The notes: generated from the sequence alone by a model not told the origin. Shown: positions 1 to 9,092, numbered from the stretch's first letter. The stretch is 64,000 nucleotides of DNA from Streptomyces sp. DG2A-72 (GCF_030499575.1 NZ_JASTLC010000001.1:2876001-2940000); one strand, 5' to 3'. Program-made: numbers and translations.

Positions 1-302
1 GCCAGCCCTACGGCGGTCAGCCGCAGCCGGGCCAGCCCTACGGTGCGCAGCAGCCGCAGGCACCGCAGCCGCAGGCCGCCCAGCCCCAGCCGCAGCCCGG
101 TGGGGACTTCTCGCCGTTCTGGTTCGCCGTGCCCGTGCCGCGCCCTCTGTTCGCGGAGGACGGTTCGCAGCAGCCGATCGCCGAACTGGCGCCGGGGACC
201 TGGTACCTGGCCGTCGAGCAGCGCGGTCCGGGGCTGGTCGCGCAGACGCAGGACGGCCGTCGGGGTGTGCTGCAGGACACCTCCGGGATTCAGCGCGGCT
301 GA
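1..302 (+). CDS. C-terminal part of a Gln/Pro-rich hypothetical protein (5' end outside window)
   Basis: Reading from base 3 the frame is open to a TGA at 300-302. The first 35 codons are a low-complexity Gln/Pro/Gly tract with PYGGQPQPGQPYG-type repeats, followed by a compact domain containing SPFWFAVPVPRPLFAEDG and AELAPGTWYLAVEQRG. This layout, a disordered Pro/Gln linker before a short C-terminal domain, is common in streptomycete proteins of unknown function. I do not recognise the domain. A strong hairpin terminator follows directly. Confidence 0.6.
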   Translation, partial: QPYGGQPQPGQPYGAQQPQAPQPQAAQPQPQPGGDFSPFWFAVPVPRPLFAEDGSQQPIAELAPGTWYLAVEQRGPGLVAQTQDGRRGVLQDTSGIQRG

Positions 303-322
303 GACCGGCAAGTAGCCGTACT

Positions 323-354
323 ACGGCCCCTCACCCTTCCCGGTGAGGGGCCGT
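323..354 (+). terminator. Intrinsic terminator hairpin
   Basis: A perfect 13-bp stem (ACGGCCCCTCACC at 323-335 with its complement at 342-354) closes a 6-nt loop between the end of the first gene and the oxidoreductase at 412. There is only a weak T-tract, as usual in high-GC actinobacteria. Confidence 0.7.
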
Positions 355-411
355 TGTCGTACAGTCGCAGCCCTTGAAGAATAACTGACACCCCGTCAGG
401 AGGAGCGGCGT

Positions 412-1422
412 ATGCGGCTCGGTCTCGCACTCGGCTACTGGGGCCGCGGCCCCTCCTCCGACCATGTGCCGCTCGCCCAGGAAGCCGAGCGGCTCGGGTA
501 CGACTCCGTGTGGACGGCGGAGTCCTGGGGGTCGGACGTCTTCACGCCGCTGACCTGGATCGCCGCGCAGACGTCGAGGATCAAGCTGGGTACGGCCGTT
601 GCGCAGATGGCGGCGCGGTCGCCCACCACCACCGCCATGCATGCGCTGACCCTCGACCATCTCTCCGGTGGGCGGATGATGCTCGGGCTGGGGCTGTCGG
701 GACCGCAGGTGGTGGAGGGGTGGTACGGCCGTCCGTTCCCGAAGTCGCCGCTGACCGCGACCCGGGAGTACGTCGATGTCGTACGCCAAGTCCTGCGCCG
801 CGAAGCCCCCGTCGCGCTCGACGGGCGATTTCACTCCCTTCCCTATCGGGGCGAGGACGGTTCCGGGCTCGGTAAGCCCCTCAAGCCCATCACTCATCCC
901 CTGCGCGCCGAACTCCCCGTCCTGCTCGGCGCGGAGGGGCCGAAGAACGTCGCGCAGACGACCCGGATCGCCGACGGCTGGCTGCCGCTGTACTGGTCGC
1001 CGACCCGTCCCGAGGTGTACGAGGCGTCGCTGACCGACCTTCCTGAGGGCTTCCTCGTCGCCCCCATGGCCCGGGTGCACGTCTGTGACGACCTCGCCGA
1101 AGGGCTCCTCCCCGTCAAGACGATGCTCGGTTTCTACATCGGCGGCATGGGCCACGCCTCCCGCAACTTCCACGCCGATCTGATGGCACGGATGGGGTAC
1201 GAGGAGGAGGCGCGGCGGATTCAGCGGCTGTTCCTGGAGGGGCGGCGGGAGGAGGCCGTACTCGCCGTTCCGGACGCCTTCGCCGACGAGATCTCCCTCG
1301 TCGGACCGCGCGAACGGATCGCCGAGCGGCTGGAGTTGTGGCGCAAGGGGCCGGTGACGGACTTGCTGGCGCTGGCGCCCGACCGGCGGTCGTTGCGGGT
1401 GCTGGCCGAGCTCAAGTCGTAG
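412..1422 (+). CDS. LLM-class F420/FMN-dependent oxidoreductase
   Basis: A 336-residue protein of the bacterial luciferase-like monooxygenase superfamily. It starts MRLGLALGYWG and shows the typical first strand, the helix LAQEAERLGYDSVWTAESWG (about 22-42) and the strand-loop ISRIKLGTAV-type segment ending in ARSPTTTAMHALTLDHLSGGR (about 79-99), characteristic of F420-binding TIM barrels. Length fits the family. The ATG is preceded by CAGGAGGAG, an excellent ribosome site. It stands alone between a terminator and a convergent operon. The substrate cannot be told; F420 rather than FMN is inferred from the actinobacterial host and family resemblance. Confidence 0.85.
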   Translation: MRLGLALGYWGRGPSSDHVPLAQEAERLGYDSVWTAESWGSDVFTPLTWIAAQTSRIKLGTAVAQMAARSPTTTAMHALTLDHLSGGRMMLGLGLSGPQVVEGWYGRPFPKSPLTATREYVDVVRQVLRREAPVALDGRFHSLPYRGEDGSGLGKPLKPITHPLRAELPVLLGAEGPKNVAQTTRIADGWLPLYWSPTRPEVYEASLTDLPEGFLVAPMARVHVCDDLAEGLLPVKTMLGFYIGGMGHASRNFHADLMARMGYEEEARRIQRLFLEGRREEAVLAVPDAFADEISLVGPRERIAERLELWRKGPVTDLLALAPDRRSLRVLAELKS

Positions 1423-1449
1423 GTCAACTCACCGTCGTACGGCCGGTGT

Positions 1450-2199
1450 TCACTGGAAGATGGAGACCGGGTTCAGTGTGAGGACGCGCGTCGCGGCGTT
1501 CCAGGTGCGCACCCTGCCCAGGCAGGTCGCCGCGAACTCCTCGTCCTCCGCGTAGCTGTCCACCCCGAACTCCTCGCGGACCCAGGACTCCTCGCAGGTG
1601 ATCTTCACATGCGCGGGTGGCATGAGGTTTCCGTAGCGGGCGCGCAGGACGACCTGGTCGCCGTCCACTCTGCGGACCGTGAACATGCCGGACACCGAGA
1701 CATAGGCCGGCGGTCTGACCGCGCTCAGCGGTGCGCTGTGCTCGTCGTCGGTGCCCCGCAGTTCGTTGGCGAGGGTCGCGGTGGGGACGAGTTTTCCGGT
1801 GGTGAGGTCGGCGTCCACCACCATGTCCCGCTCCCGGAGCCGGTCCATGATGAGGCGGATGGTCTTCATGGGGGTGTTGGGCTCCCAGTACTCGGTACGG
1901 GTCGCCGTGCTCGTGTCACGCTTCGCGTTGCCGCCGCCGACGGTGAACTTGCTGAATACGCCGAACCCGGTGGAGACGCTGGTCTCCTGGGAGACGTTCA
2001 TGTCCGCCTTCGGTATGCCGAGGTAGTCGGCGACGCCCTCGACCCGTGTCTCGTGCAGGTAGATGCACAGGCCGGAGACCGTCCCGCCACCGCGCCGGCG
2101 GACGCGGCGCCTCGCGATCCAGCGCGCCAGCACGTACTGGACGACGACGGCGAAGCACACCGCCGTCAGGAGCCAGACGACCATCCATGGCCACCGCAT
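1450..2199 (-). CDS. Membrane-anchored protein of unknown function, third gene of VWA/SBP operon
   Basis: Encodes 249 residues. One N-terminal membrane helix (MRWPWMVVWLLTAVCFAVVV, residues 1-20) and a basic stop-transfer run ARRRVRRR are followed by a soluble domain of about 210 residues without a family signature I recognise. The open frame extends further upstream, but that part overlaps the preceding gene in another frame; ATG at 2199, with GGTGGAG just before it, follows the previous stop (2216) by 17 nt and is the sensible start. Its tight coupling to the VWA lipoprotein and the SBP-like protein suggests that the three act together at the cell surface. Confidence 0.6.
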   Translation of the reverse strand: MRWPWMVVWLLTAVCFAVVVQYVLARWIARRRVRRRGGGTVSGLCIYLHETRVEGVADYLGIPKADMNVSQETSVSTGFGVFSKFTVGGGNAKRDTSTATRTEYWEPNTPMKTIRLIMDRLRERDMVVDADLTTGKLVPTATLANELRGTDDEHSAPLSAVRPPAYVSVSGMFTVRRVDGDQVVLRARYGNLMPPAHVKITCEESWVREEFGVDSYAEDEEFAATCLGRVRTWNAATRVLTLNPVSIFQ

Positions 2200-2215
2200 G
2201 CTCCACCACTGACTG

Positions 2216-3790
2216 TCAATGACACCCACGGATCTCCTTGAAAGCGTCGGAGAGTGAGGAAAGGTTGGCGTCGACCATGCGGCCACCGGTCGCGGTCGCG
2301 GCCTTCTCGAGTGCTCCGGCGTCGGCCTCGCCGAAGTGGACGGGGAAGGTGGGTACTTCGCGTGCGTCGGTCCCGAGCCGGGAGTGGCGGCGCAGGAACT
2401 CCGCATAACTGATGCCCGTGTTGCTCTCGCCGTCCGTCATCAGCACGATGGACACGGGCCGTTCGGGCGCCTCCTCCACGGCCGCCGCGGCGATGCGGTA
2501 GCCGCGGTCGAGGGCCGACCATACGGCGGTGGCGTCGTCGAAGTCGTCGGCGGCCACCACCTCGGCCAGGGTGCGGAGATCGCCGTCCCCGCGCACGGTC
2601 ACCGTGCGTTCCTGAAGAACGCTGCCGCCGAATCGTACGACTGTGAGGTGCTCGCCCCGGTAGAAGCGGGCGAACTTCCCGGTGGACGTGGGGTCGGCGC
2701 CGCTGAGGCCGGCGAAGGCGGCGCGCAGGCCGGTGATCCGGTCGCCGCGCATGGAGGTGGAGAAGTCGAGCAGGAACACCACCTGGTCGGTGGTGGCGCT
2801 CGCGGGATCGCCGTAGTCGGCGACGAGTCGCTCGACGATGGACAGCCGGTCGGGGAAGGAGAGCGCGTTGCCGACCGGTGCCTGGAGGGGTTGGGCGGGC
2901 GTGACGTCCTGGTTGACCGGGCGGCGCCAGGTGCGCTTCATCAGCTTCTGCTGCACATCGGCGCTCAGCAGCCAGTCGACCACTTTTCCGTACGCGGTCC
3001 GCTGATCGGAGTTCAGGAGCAGCAGCGGGAAGTCGGACAGCACCATGCCGTCCTCCGGGTGCACGATCTGAAGCGGCTCGCGCAGCTTGTCCGTGGCGTT
3101 CAGGGACAGCAGCTCGGACTCGTGCGCGATCAGCGCGTCGGCCTGGTTCTGGTTCCGTACGTAGGCGTCGAGCAGCTCACGCGAGCTGGCGCCGGTGAGG
3201 GTCTGGCCCGAGCGGAAACCACGCAACCGGTCGCAGGAGACGTCCTGTTCGCGCAGCGCACTGCCCGTCCCCGCCGCCGCCGTGGCGACGCCGACGAGGG
3301 CCGCGCGCCCGGTGTCGCTGCGCCGCGGGTCGGCCATCCCGAACCGTACGGTCCCGTCGGCCGCCGCATCCGCGAGGTCCGCCCACGACAGCCGCCCGCC
3401 GGGCACCTTCGCCTTCAGATCCTGGGCGGCCTCGGGGGTGAGGCCGACCACCACCGGCGAGCGCATGATCGGGGTGGACTCGGGCCGGGCGGCCCGCTCG
3501 CCGGAGTCCTCCAGGCGCAGCAGGAAGGAGCGGTTGGAGGTGGGCCAGGCCAGGTCGTACGACGGTTTCCGGGCGCCCGCGAGATCGGCCGTGGCCCGAT
3601 AGTCCATCTCCAGCTCGACGCCGGTGTCGTCCTTCAGCTCGCCCAACAGCGGTTCCAGGTCGGCGAGTTCGGGGCTGGCGAGGACCCGCAGGGTGACGTC
3701 CTCTTCGCCCGTGCCGCAGGAGGTGAGGGTGGCGAGGAGGGCCAGGGTGAGGGTGAGGGAGGCGGCGACGGTGCGGGCGTACCGGTTCAT
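2216..3790 (-). CDS. Lipoprotein with substrate-binding-like region and von Willebrand factor A domain
   Basis: Encodes 524 residues. It has a lipoprotein signal ending LLATLTSC with the lipidated Cys about residue 25, then a periplasmic-binding-like region (about 40-330). A VWA domain begins VVFLLDFSTSMRGDR, a MIDAS motif of the form DxSxS, and has the later metal ligands in VSIVLMTDGESNTG. The start ATG at 3790 overlaps the stop of the upstream gene (ATGA), so the two are translationally coupled. Extracellular SBP-VWA hybrids of this kind are widespread in actinobacteria but their ligand is not established. The MIDAS implies a divalent metal and a protein partner. Confidence 0.7.
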   Translation of the reverse strand: MNRYARTVAASLTLTLALLATLTSCGTGEEDVTLRVLASPELADLEPLLGELKDDTGVELEMDYRATADLAGARKPSYDLAWPTSNRSFLLRLEDSGERAARPESTPIMRSPVVVGLTPEAAQDLKAKVPGGRLSWADLADAAADGTVRFGMADPRRSDTGRAALVGVATAAAGTGSALREQDVSCDRLRGFRSGQTLTGASSRELLDAYVRNQNQADALIAHESELLSLNATDKLREPLQIVHPEDGMVLSDFPLLLLNSDQRTAYGKVVDWLLSADVQQKLMKRTWRRPVNQDVTPAQPLQAPVGNALSFPDRLSIVERLVADYGDPASATTDQVVFLLDFSTSMRGDRITGLRAAFAGLSGADPTSTGKFARFYRGEHLTVVRFGGSVLQERTVTVRGDGDLRTLAEVVAADDFDDATAVWSALDRGYRIAAAAVEEAPERPVSIVLMTDGESNTGISYAEFLRRHSRLGTDAREVPTFPVHFGEADAGALEKAATATGGRMVDANLSSLSDAFKEIRGCH

Positions 3791-5148
3791 GGGGTGTCCC
3801 GTTCGGGCGGCGAGCACCCGCCGACGTCATCGATGATCCGCTCCAGGACCTCCAGGTCGGGCTCGTACATCGCGGTCTGGTCGGGATTGTCCACCGGCGC
3901 CTGTATCCCGTGCTCGCGCAGATACGTGTCGAGTTGCTTGCCGGTGCCGTCCTCGCCGGAGACCCGGACGCGGAAGCCCAGTTCGATGGCGCGTCGACGC
4001 AGGTCGCGATCCTCCTTGATGAGCTCGACCAGCCGGTCTCCCTTCTCGCTGAGGGAGATGAGCTGCGGCTTGGTGAGGGCGGAGGGAGAGGGGTAGAGCA
4101 GGACCCGGCGGGGGTCGGGCTGGTTGTGCTTGCGCACGTGGTCGATCTGGTGGGCCAGGTACTGGTGCTCGTAGATCAGGGCGATGGGGACGGTGTCGCC
4201 GACGTCGGAGAAGTAGCTGTCGGCCTGTTCGTCGTCCCACATTCCCTGGAGGGTGATGAGGGGCTTGATCTTCCGGGCGACCTCCTCGGCCTCCTTGATG
4301 GCGTCCTTGTCGTTCTCGTCCGCACCCGGTGTGCTGTCACCGTTCGCCACGAAGGCGAGGATGCTGAGGTAACTGCCCGCGGAGTTGGACTCGCAGACGT
4401 CGGAGGTGCGGACCAGGACACGGTTGCCGTTGCTGCGCCCGTTGCCTGTCTTGTCGAAGCCGATGCCGTTCCAGGTGTCGGCGCGTTCTTTGAGTTTGTC
4501 CCTGTCCTGGTGGGCGAGCACGCGTCCCTTGTGCAGGCCGTCGAGCAGATCCATGAACCTGGCCATGTTCAGGTCGTAGTAGAGCGTGTCGCCGCGGCCG
4601 TCCGTCGTCGGCTGCGCGGTCGCCACGCCCGCCTTCACCAGGGTCTCGGCGTACTGCTGGAAGGTGCCGAGCACCAGCGGTGTGACGAAGGGGCGTGCCG
4701 AGTCCACCGATTGTTTCTGCCGGTTGAGGATCAGCTTGGCCGCGGGCTGGCCGGACGGGAAGACCACGTCCATGCCTTCCAGGGACTGTGTGGCGATGCC
4801 GCGGGAGCCGAGCCGTTTGATGTCGACGCGGATGCCGTGCTTCAACAACAGCCGCTGTACTTCCGGGTCTTTGAAGTAGTCGGACTTGGAGGCCATGCGG
4901 GCGTGGATGGTGATGACGCGGTCGAACGGGCGCAGTGCGTTGCCCGTGACGAGCAGGGCGATCAGCCCGGTCAGGGCGAGTGGCAGTGCGATGGCGACGT
5001 GGAGTGGTAAGCGCCGGCGGCGGCGCTCCCTGCTTCGGGTGGCGAGCCGTGGTTCCGCTGCGGCGCGTGGTCTGTCGGCTTCGGATGTGGCGTGCGGTCT
5101 GTCTGCTTCGGACACCGGCTCTCCTGCCCTCTCCGGGGGCAGGATCAT
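3787..5148 (-). CDS. Membrane-anchored substrate-binding-like protein, first gene of VWA/SBP operon
   Basis: Encodes 453 residues. A basic cytoplasmic N-terminus (RSRERRRRR) is followed by a single membrane helix (about residues 49-70, LPLHVAIALPLALTGLIALL) and a large extracytoplasmic domain. That domain has features of solute-binding folds, such as VVFPSGQPAAKLILNRQ and GDTVPIALIYEHQYLAHQI, but keeps a membrane anchor instead of a cleaved or lipidated signal. GAGGTGAT precedes the ATG. Its stop overlaps the ATG of the VWA lipoprotein. No ABC permease or ATPase is adjacent, so transport is not implied; a sensing or adhesion role with the VWA partner is an inference. Confidence 0.65.
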   Translation of the reverse strand: MILPPERAGEPVSEADRPHATSEADRPRAAAEPRLATRSRERRRRRLPLHVAIALPLALTGLIALLVTGNALRPFDRVITIHARMASKSDYFKDPEVQRLLLKHGIRVDIKRLGSRGIATQSLEGMDVVFPSGQPAAKLILNRQKQSVDSARPFVTPLVLGTFQQYAETLVKAGVATAQPTTDGRGDTLYYDLNMARFMDLLDGLHKGRVLAHQDRDKLKERADTWNGIGFDKTGNGRSNGNRVLVRTSDVCESNSAGSYLSILAFVANGDSTPGADENDKDAIKEAEEVARKIKPLITLQGMWDDEQADSYFSDVGDTVPIALIYEHQYLAHQIDHVRKHNQPDPRRVLLYPSPSALTKPQLISLSEKGDRLVELIKEDRDLRRRAIELGFRVRVSGEDGTGKQLDTYLREHGIQAPVDNPDQTAMYEPDLEVLERIIDDVGGCSPPERDTP

Positions 5149-5298
5149 CGGTGATCACCTCTAACACCGGCCCTTGGTAGGGCCGATTTCGGTGGAACAA
5201 GGGGTGAACGGCGGTTGGCGGTGCGTTGCCTGAGCGCCGCTCACCTCGGCTTTTCGGCCACTTGGTTTGATTCAGGGTTCAAGGGCAATCCGCAAGGT

Positions 5299-5586
5299 AT
5301 GTCTCCTACCTCTGGCTCCAATCAGGCCGGGAGGGTCATCGCCCTCGTCGCGGACGTCATGGCCGCCATCCTCGGGCTGTGGATCCTGATGTATCTGCTG
5401 GACGCGAACGGCGCGAACGACTTCGTGCAGTTCATCCACGACGCGGCCCGCTGGCTTGCCGGCTGGTCCCATGACCTGTTCACCTTCGACGAGCAATGGG
5501 CGCGGGTCGTCTGCGGCTACGGCCTCGCAGCGGTCGTGTACCTCTTCGTGGGCCACGCCCTGGCCGGCCGGATCGGCAAGCACTGA
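5299..5586 (+). CDS. Small two-helix membrane protein, function unknown
   Basis: Encodes 95 residues from ATG 5299 (MSPTSGSNQAGRVIAL). Two hydrophobic segments are visible (VIALVADVMAAILGLWILMYL and VVCGYGLAAVVYLFVGHALAG), separated by an amphipathic stretch rich in Trp and Asp. An upstream in-frame ATG at 5215 exists, but the extra 28 residues look non-coding. It is divergent from the VWA operon and followed by a copy of the streptomycete repeat. Not recognised. Confidence 0.55.
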   Translation: MSPTSGSNQAGRVIALVADVMAAILGLWILMYLLDANGANDFVQFIHDAARWLAGWSHDLFTFDEQWARVVCGYGLAAVVYLFVGHALAGRIGKH

Positions 5587-5640
5587 GCGCCCCGTAGGGG
5601 CGCGGAGAACTGCGCGACCAGCCACGACGGACCCGCAGAC
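5587..5640. repeat. Streptomycete intergenic palindromic repeat, copy 1
   Basis: Begins immediately after the stop codon with GCGCCCCGTAGGGGCGC and contains AACTGCGCGACCAGCCACGAC and ACCCGCAG. The same core recurs at about 15399, 19611, 31971, 41031, 53121, 61961 and 63745 in this window. The hairpin could also end transcription between the convergent genes. Confidence 0.75.
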
Positions 5641-5664
5641 GAAGCACCGCAATTCCAGCGGAGC

Positions 5665-6735
5665 TCAGCCGCAACAGTCGGGGTCCAGTCCCCTCGGCAG
5701 GCGGTCCCCACCGAACACCGCGCACGTGGCCTCGTGGCCGCCGAGAGCGGCGACCGCGAGGAGAAGGGAGCCGGCTGTCCAGGTGGTCAGCTCGCGGGGC
5801 CAGACCGTGTGGTCCTCGAATACGTAGCCCGTCCAGTACAGGCCGGTCTCCGGGTCCCGCAGGTGCTGGATCGACTGCAGGATGTCCAGCGCGTGGTCGG
5901 ACTCGCCCATCGCCCAGAGTGCCAGGGCGAGTTCGGCCGATTCCCCGCCCGTCACCCACGGGTTGGGGTCGACGCAGCGCACCCCGAGGCCGGGCACGAC
6001 GAAGCGGTCCCAGTCCGCCTCGATCCGGGACTTGGCCTCCGCGTCCGTCAACACGCCGCCCAGCACCGGGTAGTACCAGTCCATCGAGTAGCGGTCCTTG
6101 TCGAGGAACCGCTCGGGGTGCCGGCGGATCGCGTGCCGCAGCGCGCCGACCGCCAACTCCCAGTCCGGCTGCGGCTCTTCACGCTGCTCGGCGATGGCGA
6201 GCGCGCAGCGCAGCGCTTGATGGATCGACGAACTCCCGGTCAGCAGCGCGTCGTTCACGCCCGTGCCGTCGTCCTCGCGCTTCCAGCCGATCTGCCCGCC
6301 CGGCTGCTGGAGGCACAGCACGAACTCGATCGCCGCGTAGACGACGGGCCACATGCGGTCCAGGAAGGTGTCGTCGCCGGTCGCCAGGTAGTGGTGCCAG
6401 ACGCCTACGGCCGCATAGGCGACGAAGTTCGTCTCGCGGCCCCGGTCGGTGACCGCGCCGACATCGCCGTCGTGGTACGCCGCGTACCACGAACCGTCCT
6501 CGTTCTGATGGGCCGCCAGCCACAGGTACGCCCGCTCGGCGGCCTCGTGTTCACCGGCCGCGTCCAGGCCCATCGCCGCCTCGACGTGGTCCCACGGGTC
6601 GAGGTGATGCCCCCGGAACCACGGGATCGCGCCGTCCTCCCGCTGCACGGCGAGGATGCCGGCGACGGTCGCGGCGGCCTCCTCGGGGGTGAGGACCCCG
6701 GGCAGGACGAGGTGTTCTGTCCGGGGGGTGGTCAC
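5665..6735 (-). CDS. Squalene-cyclase/prenyltransferase-fold protein
   Basis: Encodes 356 residues built of alpha/alpha-barrel repeats, seen as recurring motifs such as EDGAIPWFRGHHLDPWDHVEAAMGL, NEDGSWYAAYHDG and DPETGLYWTGYVF. The family (prenyltransferase and squalene-oxidase repeats) also holds many non-catalytic members; I see no DXDD cyclase motif. The GTG start at 6735 overlaps the stop of the methyltransferase (GTGA), giving a coupled order glycosyltransferase, methyltransferase, this gene. Together they look like a small glycan or lipid-linked metabolite modification unit, but the product is unknown. Confidence 0.7.
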   Translation of the reverse strand: MTTPRTEHLVLPGVLTPEEAAATVAGILAVQREDGAIPWFRGHHLDPWDHVEAAMGLDAAGEHEAAERAYLWLAAHQNEDGSWYAAYHDGDVGAVTDRGRETNFVAYAAVGVWHHYLATGDDTFLDRMWPVVYAAIEFVLCLQQPGGQIGWKREDDGTGVNDALLTGSSSIHQALRCALAIAEQREEPQPDWELAVGALRHAIRRHPERFLDKDRYSMDWYYPVLGGVLTDAEAKSRIEADWDRFVVPGLGVRCVDPNPWVTGGESAELALALWAMGESDHALDILQSIQHLRDPETGLYWTGYVFEDHTVWPRELTTWTAGSLLLAVAALGGHEATCAVFGGDRLPRGLDPDCCG

Positions 6736-7481
6736 TTGGCGGCCACCTCGGCTTCGGTGAGACGCGGGAGGTGGGGCTTGGTCGCGTAGACCACGAAACT
6801 CTTGCCGATCAGCGGGTTCAGCGCCTGCTCGGCGACCCTCGTCGCCAGGGGCTTCTTCATGATGTCCCAGACCAGCAGCTTGTGGTACGCCTTGACCGGC
6901 AGCGCCTTGTCGTTGTCGACGCCGAACGCGCACTTGAGCCACCAGTAGGGGCTGTGGAGGGCGTGGGCGTGGTGACTGCCGTACGGCTCGAGCCCCGCCT
7001 CCTTGATCTTCCCGACCAGTTCGTCCGCCTTGTAGATGCGGATATGGCCGCCCTCGACCTCGTGGTAGGCGTCGGACAGGGCCCAGCAGACCTTCTCGGG
7101 GCCGTAGCGGGGGACGGTGACCGCGATCCGCCCGCCGGGCTTCAACACCCGCACCATCTCCGCGAGTACGCCCTTGTCGTCCGGGATGTGCTCCAGCACC
7201 TCGGAGATGATCACGACGTCGAAGGACTCGTCCGGGAAGGGCAGCGCGAGGGCGTCCCCCTCCATGGCGGTCGCGGTGGCCCCCTCCGGTGCCTCCCCCG
7301 CCTCCTTCATCGCCGCGAACCACTTCGCGACCTCACTGATCTCCTCGGTGTTCTGGTCGAGGGCCACGACCTGCGCACCCCGCCGATAACACTCGAACGC
7401 GTGCCGGCCGGCACCGCAGCCGAGGTCCAGCACACGGTCGCCCGGGGCGAGCGGGAACCGGGAGAAGTCGACGGTCAGCAC
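6732..7481 (-). CDS. Class I SAM-dependent methyltransferase
   Basis: Encodes 249 residues. Motif I is VLDLGCGAGRHAFE (about 17-30), followed by VVALDQNTEEI and the motif SFDVVIISEVLEHIPDD. The fold belongs to the Methyltransf_11/25 group, which covers O-, N- and C-methylation, so the acceptor is not predictable. GTG start at 7481 overlaps the stop of the glycosyltransferase gene. It sits second in a three-gene coupled operon. Confidence 0.85.
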   Translation of the reverse strand: MLTVDFSRFPLAPGDRVLDLGCGAGRHAFECYRRGAQVVALDQNTEEISEVAKWFAAMKEAGEAPEGATATAMEGDALALPFPDESFDVVIISEVLEHIPDDKGVLAEMVRVLKPGGRIAVTVPRYGPEKVCWALSDAYHEVEGGHIRIYKADELVGKIKEAGLEPYGSHHAHALHSPYWWLKCAFGVDNDKALPVKAYHKLLVWDIMKKPLATRVAEQALNPLIGKSFVVYATKPHLPRLTEAEVAAK

Positions 7482-8872
7482 GTGGCCCTGCTTTCGGGAT
7501 AGACGCCTGTCTCAGTTGCCGAGGCTGTGGTGGCAGCCTTCGAGGCCGCGGAGCGGCCGGGAATCCGGGGCGCGGGGCCAGTCATCGCCTCGCGGTAGCG
7601 GGACACCGTGCCCTCGGCGGCTCGCGCCCAGGTGAAGTGCTTCAGCACTCGCTCACGGCCGGCGCGACCCAGCCGTGCTCTCAACTCCGGGTCACCGAGC
7701 AGCCGGTTCAGGCCGGAGGCCAGCGCGCCCGAGTCGCCCGGCGGCACCGCGAGGCACGTCTCCCCGTCGCGTCCGGCAACCTCCGGGATCGCGCCGCCGG
7801 TCGTGGCGAGCAGCGGCGTCCCCGTGGCCATCGCCTCGGCGGCGGGGAGGGAGAAGCCCTCGTAGAGGGACGGCACGCAGGCGACCTGGGCGGTGCGGAC
7901 CAGGTCGACGAGTTCGGCGTCGGAGATGCCCTTGACGAACTCGACGGCGCCTTCGAGGCCGTACCGCTCCACGGCCTGGGCGACCGGCCCCTCCGCGGGG
8001 CGCTTGCCCACGACGACGAGGTGCGCATCGGGGTGTTCCGTACGGACCTTCGCCAGCGCCTCGACCAGGAACACCAGGCCCTTCAACGGAACGTCCGCAC
8101 TCGACGTCGTCACGATCCGCCCCGGCACCTGCCGTACCGCGGGATTCGGCGAGAACAGGTCGGTGTCGGCGCCGATGTGGACGACGTGGATGCGGTCGGC
8201 GCGGACGCCGAGATCGTCGATGATCTCCTGGCGGGACGTACCGGAGACGGTGAGCACGGACGGCAGGCGGCGCGCGACGCGTTTCTGCATGCGGGTGAAG
8301 CCGTACCAGCGGCGCTTGGACCACCGCTGCTGCCAGCCCTCGGCCGCGTCCAGCTCCAAGCGGCGGTCCACGGTGATCGGGTGGTGGATGGTGGTGACGA
8401 GGGGCGCGCCCACGTCGCCCAACAGGCCGTAGCCCAGGGTCTGGTTGTCGTGGACGACGTCGAACTCGCCGCGCCGGGCGCGGAGATGACGCCGGGCGCG
8501 GAGGGAGAAGGTGAGGGGTTCGGGGAAGCCGCCGGTCCACATCGTCGCGACCTCGAGCGCGTCGATCCAGTCGCGGTACTCGCCGAGCTTGGGGGTCCGG
8601 AAGGGGTCCGGGTGGCGGTAGAGGTCGAGGCTGGGGAGTTCCGTGAGGCTCAGGCCGTCGTAACCCTCGTCCAGGACCGGGTACGGCTGGGCGCCGATGA
8701 CCTCGACGCGGTGACCGAGGCGGGCGAGTTCGCGGGAGAGGTGTCGTACGTAGACGCCCTGGCCGCCGCAGAACGGGTTCCCTTTGTAGGTGAGGAGCGC
8801 GATACGGAGCGGTCGCCCGCCGTCGGCTGCCGGATCCTCCTCGGACCCCGCCTGACTGGCCTCAGCGGTCAC
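7475..8872 (-). CDS. Family 4 glycosyltransferase
   Basis: Encodes 465 residues from GTG 8872, chosen because GAGAAGGGGG lies just upstream; a GTG 21 nt earlier lacks this. N-terminal acceptor domain with GGQGVYVRHLSRELARLGH, C-terminal GT-B donor domain with SADVPLKGLVFLVEAL and the E-x7-E signature in YEGFSLPAAEAMATGTPLLA. A retaining transferase using a nucleotide sugar (or GDP/UDP donor) is expected. It opens a coupled operon with a methyltransferase and a cyclase-fold protein and is divergent from the KstR-like regulator, with which it may share the operator at 8927. Confidence 0.85.
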   Translation of the reverse strand: MTAEASQAGSEEDPAADGGRPLRIALLTYKGNPFCGGQGVYVRHLSRELARLGHRVEVIGAQPYPVLDEGYDGLSLTELPSLDLYRHPDPFRTPKLGEYRDWIDALEVATMWTGGFPEPLTFSLRARRHLRARRGEFDVVHDNQTLGYGLLGDVGAPLVTTIHHPITVDRRLELDAAEGWQQRWSKRRWYGFTRMQKRVARRLPSVLTVSGTSRQEIIDDLGVRADRIHVVHIGADTDLFSPNPAVRQVPGRIVTTSSADVPLKGLVFLVEALAKVRTEHPDAHLVVVGKRPAEGPVAQAVERYGLEGAVEFVKGISDAELVDLVRTAQVACVPSLYEGFSLPAAEAMATGTPLLATTGGAIPEVAGRDGETCLAVPPGDSGALASGLNRLLGDPELRARLGRAGRERVLKHFTWARAAEGTVSRYREAMTGPAPRIPGRSAASKAATTASATETGVYPESRATC

Positions 8873-8926
8873 TCTGGGCCCCCTTCTCCACACACTGTCC
8901 CGCGAGATTACGCCGGGACGCTAATC

Positions 8927-8940
8927 TAGAACAAGTTTCA
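8927..8940. promoter_or_regulatory. KstR-type operator
   Basis: TAGAACAAGTTTCA is an exact match to the published mycobacterial KstR consensus TNNAACNNGTTNNA. It lies in the divergent region between the glycosyltransferase operon and the TetR gene at 9093, where autoregulation is expected for this family. Confidence 0.7.
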
Positions 8941-9092
8941 GACTTGATCGTTCAAGAGGCTCTGAATCTACCGGCAGGTAGGGCTGCTGTGAGCGGAGGA
9001 TCAGGTGATTCACGCCACGACGGCGCGACCGCGCCAGTACCTGCCATGCTGTCTGATCGCACGCCCTCACGGACTGTCACGGAACGGGACCC

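Noticed and set aside
2336..4096. 586-codon plus-strand open frame opposite the VWA operon
   Set aside because: Third-position GC and protein motifs support the minus-strand genes; the plus frame gives low-complexity Gly/Val/Arg sequence.
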